The position numbers and the translations under genes are program-made. From the NCBI GenBank assembly GCA_009885205.1, contig VFLE01000158.1:1-10856 (forward strand): 10,856 bases of DNA, written 5' to 3'. Numbering within the stretch: the first letter of the stretch is position 1; every line of letters starts with the position of its first letter. The notes below the pieces were generated by a model that saw nothing but the letters and a program-made list of their open reading frames with translations, did no database searches and was not told the DNA's origin. Positions 6,764-10,856 of the stretch are shown here, in pieces. This DNA is from Candidatus Shapirobacteria bacterium. GTDB taxonomy: Bacteria; Patescibacteriota; Microgenomatia; UBA12405.

Positions 6764-6790
6764 GTAATGAACTCCGCGCTTGATCATTAC
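6764..6790. terminator. Possible hairpin at the end of the UDP-xylose synthase gene
   Basis: GTAATGA (6764-6770) and TCATTAC (6784-6790) form a 7-bp stem with a 13-base loop. It covers the TAA stop of the leftward gene and lies about 60 bases past the stop of the rightward small membrane-protein gene. The convergent position fits a transcript end, but the loop is long. Confidence 0.3.
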
Positions 6791-7734
6791 TCTGTAAGCC
6801 CGATAAAATAATCGAGTGTTTTTCGTAAACCGGTATGTAATTTAACTGACGGATTCCACGAAAGAAGTTTATTCGCCTTGTCGATATTCGGTCTACGCAA
6901 CATGGGATCATCTTGGGTTTTTTCTAAATAAATAATATCTAGTTCTCTATTTAGGATTTTTTCAAAAGCGTGAATCAATTGTGCAATCGTTATTTCGTGA
7001 TCCGGATTTCCAATATTAATCGGTCCAAACTCGCAGCTTCCCATCATTTTTACGATTCCGTCAACGGTGTCATCAATGTAACAAAAACTTCGGGTTTGAT
7101 CGCCCGTTCCATATATTTTGAGGGATTCATTTTTTAAAATACACTCGATAAAATTGGTCACCACTCGTCCGTCGGCTATATTCATTTTAGGTCCATATGT
7201 ATTAAACAATCGGACAATTTTTACATCTAAACGATGGCGTTTTTTGTATTCATACAAATAGGTCTCAGCGACGCGCTTCCCTTCATCATAACAGCTACGT
7301 TCGCCAATCACATTCACATTTCCAAAATATTCTTCCGATTGCGGATGAATCAACGGATCTCCATACACTTCCGAGGTAGAAGTGAATACCAATTTGCAAC
7401 GATGATATAAACACAAATTCAATATATTAATTGTTCCTGCGACATTTGTATTCAGTGTTTCCATAGAATATTTTTTATATTTATCGGGACTCGCAATGCT
7501 CGCCAGATGATAAATTTCGTCGATTTTTCCCTTTTCTAAAGATTTCACCCCCTCTGCGTCCGTTATATCTAAATGAATAAATTGAAAATTGGGATGTGCC
7601 GAGACAGATTGAATGTTTCCCATGTTTCCGGTAATCAAATTGTCCACACATATTATTTTGTGCGAATCAATCAATCGTTCGCATAAATTGCTTCCAATAA
7701 ACCCTGCGCCGCCAGTTATTAGAACGGTTTTCAT
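6787..7734 (-). CDS. UXS: UDP-glucuronate decarboxylase (UDP-xylose synthase)
   Basis: A 315-residue extended short-chain dehydrogenase/reductase that converts UDP-glucuronate to UDP-xylose and CO2 with bound NAD. Residues 8-15 GGAGFIGS are the NAD-binding Gly motif. HLASIASPDKY (76-86), TSEVYGDPLIHPQSEEYFG (120-138) and GERSCYDEGKRVAET (144-158) are the signature that separates this enzyme from other epimerases; E122, Y149 and K153 are the predicted catalytic residues. FNTYGPKM, DGRVVTNFI, R215 in RSFCYIDD, and DDPMLRRP also match. The length is typical of a soluble, cytosolic form without the membrane anchor of some animal and plant enzymes. The ATG at 7732-7734 puts KTVLITGG next; a TTG two codons earlier is rejected. 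No UDP-glucose dehydrogenase or xylosyltransferase is present, so substrate may come from the host or from genes elsewhere. A role in virion or host-surface glycans is inferred. Confidence 0.93.
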   Translation of the reverse strand: MKTVLITGGAGFIGSNLCERLIDSHKIICVDNLITGNMGNIQSVSAHPNFQFIHLDITDAEGVKSLEKGKIDEIYHLASIASPDKYKKYSMETLNTNVAGTINILNLCLYHRCKLVFTSTSEVYGDPLIHPQSEEYFGNVNVIGERSCYDEGKRVAETYLYEYKKRHRLDVKIVRLFNTYGPKMNIADGRVVTNFIECILKNESLKIYGTGDQTRSFCYIDDTVDGIVKMMGSCEFGPINIGNPDHEITIAQLIHAFEKILNRELDIIYLEKTQDDPMLRRPNIDKANKLLSWNPSVKLHTGLRKTLDYFIGLTE

Positions 7735-7738
7735 ATAC

Positions 7739-7759
7739 AATAATAAAAAATTTATTATT
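7739..7759. terminator. Perfect 9-bp hairpin after the MIF4G gene
   Basis: AATAATAAA (7739-7747) and TTTATTATT (7751-7759) are exact inverse complements around an AAA loop. On the minus strand it begins 15 bases after the stop of the MIF4G gene (7775), fitting a transcript end at a palindrome, and ends four bases before the start of the UDP-xylose synthase gene, so it also shapes that gene's short leader. Confidence 0.5.
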
Positions 7760-7774
7760 ATATAGTTTTACGCA

Positions 7775-8740
7775 TTACAATTTATCAAGAATGTCCATGC
7801 ATTTAAATATGGCTCTGCTTGACAAACTTTTTTGCTCTTTAGACTTCATCTTTGAAATAGTTCTTACAAAAGGGAGAATGTTATTTCCCCATTCTTCGCC
7901 ATTTTCCAGCTCTTTCTTGGACATTGTAATAAATAAAAACATGTTTTCGATAATTTCGTCCACTTCATTTGTTCGATCATCTTCCGCCATATATTTCGAC
8001 AATAATTTTTGAATATCGGTTATGAGCGACTGGATATGTTGTTTTTCTAAAACCCCCTTTTTCATCAAATTTATGATGAAACTGGCCATGGCTTTGCGCA
8101 AATCATTGGTTTTAGTGTAATTACAAAACCCATCATAATCAACATTGTGATCTACATAATGTATTTTATAAAGAGTATCAGTATATTTTTGAATAAATCC
8201 GTCTAGTAGTTCGGAGAAAATAGAAAACTTTCCGATCAACTCGACATATAAATCGGCGTATAATTCCGAGTAAAACTTATTTGTGCTAGCAATATCAAAT
8301 ATAATGCCGGCGATTTTTTGTGGATCTTCGGTAGAATCCAAAGACAGGATGGCCTCCATTTTCGAAATAATCGACTCTTTTTGCGTTTCATAATTTTTGG
8401 ACGATATCTTGTTCAACAAGATGCGGAATTCGTCGATATTCTTTTCGATTCCCTCTTTCGACTTAATTTGCGTGGGCTTAAACGAACCAGCACCTTCCCA
8501 ATCAAGCGTCGCTCGGCTCTTTTTGATATGCGAACTGCGTTTCCCGGCGGAAAATCTCTCAAATTTATCAATAGGACGCGAGGGGCTAATCGGAATATCT
8601 GGCTCCGGAGGAGGAATAACAATGTTTTTCAAAATAAACGCGACTATATCCTTCGTCTTTTCATTAAGTAAAAATTGAGATTTATCGTTTTCTTGATAAA
8701 ATTTTGTTAATTCTTGGACGGTATAATATGTTGATACCAT
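7775..8740 (-). CDS. eIF4G-like MIF4G-domain translation initiation scaffold
   Basis: A 321-residue protein whose residues about 103-320 read as an eIF4G-type MIF4G (HEAT) domain: FRILLNKISSKNY opens it like the cellular ILNKLTP segment, IAGIIFDIASTNKFYSELYADLYVEL (143-168) matches the conserved second repeat, and LSSRAIFKCMDILDKL matches its end. This domain is the docking site for eIF4A. Upstream, SFKPTQ (86-91) recalls the WKP segment just before the domain in eIF4G. At the very N-terminus YTVQELT (6-12) fits the eIF4E-binding pattern Y-x4-L-hydrophobic, except Thr at the last position. Residues 41-55 are Pro-rich. The protein is far shorter than cellular eIF4G and has no C-terminal HEAT domains. 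It is divergent from the eIF4A gene across 83 bases, which supports a joint job. ATG at 8738-8740 is the first in frame. No AAAATTGA lies directly upstream. Confidence 0.83.
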   Translation of the reverse strand: MVSTYYTVQELTKFYQENDKSQFLLNEKTKDIVAFILKNIVIPPPEPDIPISPSRPIDKFERFSAGKRSSHIKKSRATLDWEGAGSFKPTQIKSKEGIEKNIDEFRILLNKISSKNYETQKESIISKMEAILSLDSTEDPQKIAGIIFDIASTNKFYSELYADLYVELIGKFSIFSELLDGFIQKYTDTLYKIHYVDHNVDYDGFCNYTKTNDLRKAMASFIINLMKKGVLEKQHIQSLITDIQKLLSKYMAEDDRTNEVDEIIENMFLFITMSKKELENGEEWGNNILPFVRTISKMKSKEQKSLSSRAIFKCMDILDKL

Positions 8741-8823
8741 TATGCTAGTATATTAGTCGGAAATGTTTTTATATAGTATTATGCAAATTATATAAACGAA
8801 CGGCGATATTTATCGTATCTATA

Positions 8824-9981
8824 ATGAACTTGGAAGAAATTAAAATTATAGAAAATTGGGATCAATTTGAATTAAAAACCGATTTGTTGCGAGGAATTTA
8901 TAATTATGGATTCGAGAATCCTAGCAATATTCAAAAGCGCGCCATTTTACCCATTTTACAAGGGAAAGACGTAATTGCCCAGGCGCAATCGGGGTGCGGA
9001 AAAACGGGGACATTCGCCATCAGTTCTTTGCAGACGGTTGATACAACTGTACAAAAGACACAGGTTCTTATCATTGCTCCCACACACGAACTTGTAAACC
9101 AGATCGCCATGGTGACAAAATCCATCGGAAATTCGATGGAGGGTCTTGTCGTAAAAACGCTAGTTGGTGGAACTTCTGTAGCCAAAGATGCGGAGGAATT
9201 GAAATCGGCCATTCCGCATATCATAGTTGGATCTGCGGGGCGAGTTTTTGATATGATTCGCCGAAACCGTATCAATGTATACGATGTGAAACTCTTCGTC
9301 TTGGACGAGGCGGACGAAATGCTTTCCGCCGGATTCAAAACACAGATATACAATATTTTTCAGTATTTTAACCAAGAAGTTCAAGTGGCACTCTTTAGCG
9401 CCACTGTTCCAAACGAAATGCTTGTTATGGCCGATAAATTTATGAGAAACCCTTTGAAAATTACGATGAAAGCAGAAACTCTCAATTTGGAATGCATTCA
9501 GCAATATTTTGTTGCCTTGCGCGACGATTCTTCGAAATATGACATGTTGAAAAATATTTTTGGACAGCTAACTGTGAATCAGTGTATTATTTATGCCAAT
9601 AGCGTGAATCGTGTGGTCGATTTGTGCGATGCCATGACAAAGGACGGATTTTCGGTTTGTTGTATACATAGTTCTATGCGAAAAGAGGATCGAGAGCGAG
9701 CCTTCTTGGAATTTCGAACGGGAATTTATCGAGTACTTATTTCTTCGAACGTCACTGCGCGCGGAATCGATATACAGCAAGTAAGCACGGTTATTAATTT
9801 CGATCTTTCCAATTGCGTTCATAATTATTTACATAGAATTGGTCGAAGTGGTCGATGGGGTCGGAGAGGCTTAGCCATAAATTTCATTACGCGGCAGGAT
9901 ATACCAATGATAAAACGAATCGAATCACATTACGGTTCCAATATCAAAGAACTTCCTGAGAATTTCCAGTTTAATGTATAA
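8824..9981 (+). CDS. EIF4A: eIF4A-like DEAD-box RNA helicase
   Basis: A 385-residue helicase with the length and layout of eIF4A, which unwinds mRNA leaders for 40S loading. Motifs in order: Q-motif (F15 through PSNIQ at 33-37), I AQSGCGKT (54-61), Ia APTHEL (85-90), GG (115-116), Ib SAGR (137-140), II DEAD (161-164), III SAT (192-194), V TARGID (311-316), VI HRIGRSGRWGRRG (337-349). The ATPase motifs are intact. Several nucleic-acid-contact positions differ from the usual eIF4A: PTREL is PTHEL, TPGR is SAGR, and the TD before ARGxD is SN (308-309). The identity is strongest to eIF4A among DEAD-box families because of the short ends and the HRIGRSGR-GRRGLAINF region. It is divergent from the MIF4G gene and its last eight bases overlap the start of the RGG-protein gene. 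TCTA lies at 8818-8821, just before the ATG; whether it is a late signal is uncertain. Confidence 0.95.
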   Translation: MNLEEIKIIENWDQFELKTDLLRGIYNYGFENPSNIQKRAILPILQGKDVIAQAQSGCGKTGTFAISSLQTVDTTVQKTQVLIIAPTHELVNQIAMVTKSIGNSMEGLVVKTLVGGTSVAKDAEELKSAIPHIIVGSAGRVFDMIRRNRINVYDVKLFVLDEADEMLSAGFKTQIYNIFQYFNQEVQVALFSATVPNEMLVMADKFMRNPLKITMKAETLNLECIQQYFVALRDDSSKYDMLKNIFGQLTVNQCIIYANSVNRVVDLCDAMTKDGFSVCCIHSSMRKEDRERAFLEFRTGIYRVLISSNVTARGIDIQQVSTVINFDLSNCVHNYLHRIGRSGRWGRRGLAINFITRQDIPMIKRIESHYGSNIKELPENFQFNV

Positions 9982-10726
9982 TTTTAGGCGTAATAGACCA
10001 TCAAAATTGAATTTCAAAGGAAACATTTATACGGTTACCTATATTGATCCAACGAAAAAAAATATAACTTTTTCAGTTGCCGAAAATAATGGCAGCAGTA
10101 GTGTGAAAATTATGGATGAATCCGATACATGGTTTTGGGGAAGTGTTACGCCCGTGGTTGAAAAACACACAAACGATTCACGTGGAAATGGTCAGAGAAC
10201 TGATTATGTGCAAGATGAAAATGTGTTTGGATCAAGAAGGGGTGGATCAAGAAGGGGTGGATCAAGAAGGGGTGGATCAGGAAGGGGTGGATCTAAATCA
10301 AAAAAAAGGAGAAAGACCAAGGCGAAGAGGAAAACGAAAAATAGAAAAACGAGAAGAGGGGGTGTAAAAGAATATTCTACAAATGATTTGATAGGACTTG
10401 CGAAAAAAAACGAAATTTGGGAAATCTCGTGGAAGCCCGGAGGAGACCATTGGAGAGACGCTGAAATACATATACATTGTAAATTTTTAGAGGATGTAAC
10501 AGCCGAAAACTTTGACGATTTACCCGTTGTTTTGGGTCCTTGGTTTGATTACCCCGGCCAAGAAGAAAACATCCTTTCCGTGAGAGACCCGAAAAAACAA
10601 AAAATCAATTTCAATTACACATTCGTAGAATCAAGATGGACAAAAACGACTTTAAAATCTATTCCAAAAAATGAGAAAGCCAGTGCGCAGATAATAAAAC
10701 AAAAACAAGAATTAAAAGGTGTATAA
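9974..10726 (+). CDS. RGG-repeat, lysine/arginine-rich protein
   Basis: A 250-residue protein that I do not recognise. Residues about 12-65 look like a small beta-rich domain (NIYTVTYIDPTKKNITFSV). Residues 86-107 hold four GSRRG/GSGRG-type repeats, an RGG box like those that bind RNA. Residues 108-129 are a run of Lys/Arg (SKKRRKTKAKRKTKNRKTRR), which could bind nucleic acid or act as a nuclear signal. The C-terminal 120 residues form a second apparent domain with several Trp and His (DHWRDAEIHIHC, GPWFDYPGQEE). The start overlaps the eIF4A stop as ATGTATAA, so the two may share a transcript. Met47 (codon at 10112) is an alternative start, preceded by an AAAATTGA at 10003-10010; the fold-like N-terminus favours the longer form. 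An RNA-binding partner role for eIF4A is a guess from context. Confidence 0.7.
   Translation: MYNFRRNRPSKLNFKGNIYTVTYIDPTKKNITFSVAENNGSSSVKIMDESDTWFWGSVTPVVEKHTNDSRGNGQRTDYVQDENVFGSRRGGSRRGGSRRGGSGRGGSKSKKRRKTKAKRKTKNRKTRRGGVKEYSTNDLIGLAKKNEIWEISWKPGGDHWRDAEIHIHCKFLEDVTAENFDDLPVVLGPWFDYPGQEENILSVRDPKKQKINFNYTFVESRWTKTTLKSIPKNEKASAQIIKQKQELKGV
10229..10288 (+). repeat. Four 15-base tandem repeats encoding the RGG box
   Basis: Three identical copies of GGATCAAGAAGGGGT (10229-10243, 10244-10258, 10259-10273) and a fourth with one A-to-G change (10274-10288), followed by a partial GGATC. Each copy adds five residues, GSRRG in phase. Near-identical copies point to recent expansion. Confidence 0.92.
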
Positions 10727-10756
10727 ATAAAGTTGCGTTTTTGGATTTACACCTTT
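10715..10756 (+). repeat. Inverted repeat spanning the stop of the RGG gene
   Basis: AAAGGTGTA (10715-10723) and TACACCTTT (10748-10756) are exact inverse complements with 24 bases between. The left arm includes the last codons and first stop bases of the RGG gene. The right arm overlaps the left arm of the next hairpin, so the two structures exclude each other. Confidence 0.5.
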
Positions 10757-10797
10757 GAACATTATAATCCGCACAAAGTGCGGATAGTGTTCAAAGG
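10752..10797 (+). terminator. Two-part hairpin after the RGG gene
   Basis: An outer 10-bp stem, CCTTTGAACA (10752-10761) with TGTTCAAAGG (10788-10797), encloses an inner 8-bp stem, ATCCGCAC (10767-10774) with GTGCGGAT (10778-10785), closed by an AAA loop. It starts 25 bases after the TAA at 10726 and is a strong candidate transcript end signal. Confidence 0.65.
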
Positions 10798-10817
10798 CAA
10801 CGTTACCGATAAATCAA

Positions 10818-10847
10818 TTAAGACGCACGCAAAGCGTGCGAACTTAA
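10818..10847. repeat. Second hairpin with AAA loop near the window end
   Basis: CGCACGC (10824-10830) and GCGTGCG (10834-10840) pair perfectly around AAA, and TTAAG (10818-10822) with CTTAA (10843-10847) extends the stem after a small asymmetric bulge. The core resembles that of the preceding hairpin (GCAC-AAA-GTGC). It may serve a gene converging from beyond the window, or be part of a palindromic repeat. No open frame of note lies in 10727-10856. Confidence 0.55.
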
Positions 10848-10856
10848 ATGTTCATC

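Noticed and set aside
7735..7740. TTG start two codons upstream of the UDP-xylose synthase ATG
   Set aside because: The ATG at 7732-7734 begins the conserved KTVLITGG segment directly.
8931..9822. Minus-strand frames opposite the eIF4A gene
   Set aside because: The plus strand carries the complete DEAD-box motif set in one frame; the antisense translations show no domain.
10229..10288. Short direct repeats as a possible CRISPR array
   Set aside because: The units are contiguous with no spacers and lie in a coding frame.
10116..10367. Alternative plus frame with repeated QEGVD inside the RGG gene
   Set aside because: It is the same 15-base repeat read in another frame and breaks off just after the basic region; the 250-residue frame is continuous and overlaps eIF4A.

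Overview
The window looks like a fragment of a nucleocytoplasmic large DNA virus (giant virus), most likely of the mimivirus-like order Imitervirales. This rests on the sequence: intron-free, tightly packed genes on both strands in AT-rich DNA; eukaryote-type proteins (FEN1-like nuclease, SWIB domain, eIF4A, eIF4G-type MIF4G domain, OTU protease, UDP-xylose synthase) side by side with unknown proteins; and three copies of AAAATTGA, the mimivirus early-promoter octamer, each 46-54 bases before a start codon. ATG starts and eukaryotic families argue against bacterial DNA. The exact virus cannot be named from the sequence alone.

Layout, left to right. 1-582 (+): the 3' part of a GC-rich SWIB/MDM2-domain gene. 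704-1669 (-): FEN1/XPG-like nuclease. 1923-2246 (-): small protein with an F-box-like N-terminus. 2385-2927 (+): GC-rich RRM-like protein, divergent from the previous gene across a two-way early promoter. 3026-4288 (-): HExxH metalloprotease-like protein, just downstream of 4317-6368 (-), an OTU protease-NADAR fusion. 6430-6705 (+): small, probably myristoylated membrane protein. 6787-7734 (-): UDP-glucuronate decarboxylase (UDP-xylose synthase). 7775-8740 (-): eIF4G-like MIF4G protein, divergent from 8824-9981 (+), an eIF4A DEAD-box helicase. 9974-10726 (+): RGG/lysine-rich protein overlapping the eIF4A stop codon. 10727-10856: non-coding, packed with hairpins. No tRNA, rRNA, CRISPR array or transposon was seen, and no gene-free stretch exceeds 300 bases.

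The clearest functional unit is translational: an eIF4A helicase beside an eIF4G-like scaffold carrying a near-match to an eIF4E-binding motif at its N-terminus, and a basic RGG protein overlapping eIF4A. Together they look like a virus-encoded eIF4F-type cap-binding module, with no eIF4E in the window. A second point of interest is the OTU-NADAR protein, which joins a deubiquitinase-type fold to a domain family with ADP-ribose-removing members, and is followed at 28 bases by a probable zinc protease. The other genes suggest DNA repair or replication (FEN1), chromatin or transcription (SWIB), virion membrane (small Gly-rich protein) and glycan precursor supply (UDP-xylose).

Convergent or tail-to-tail gene ends carry palindromes, in line with the known mimivirus habit of ending and polyadenylating transcripts at hairpins.
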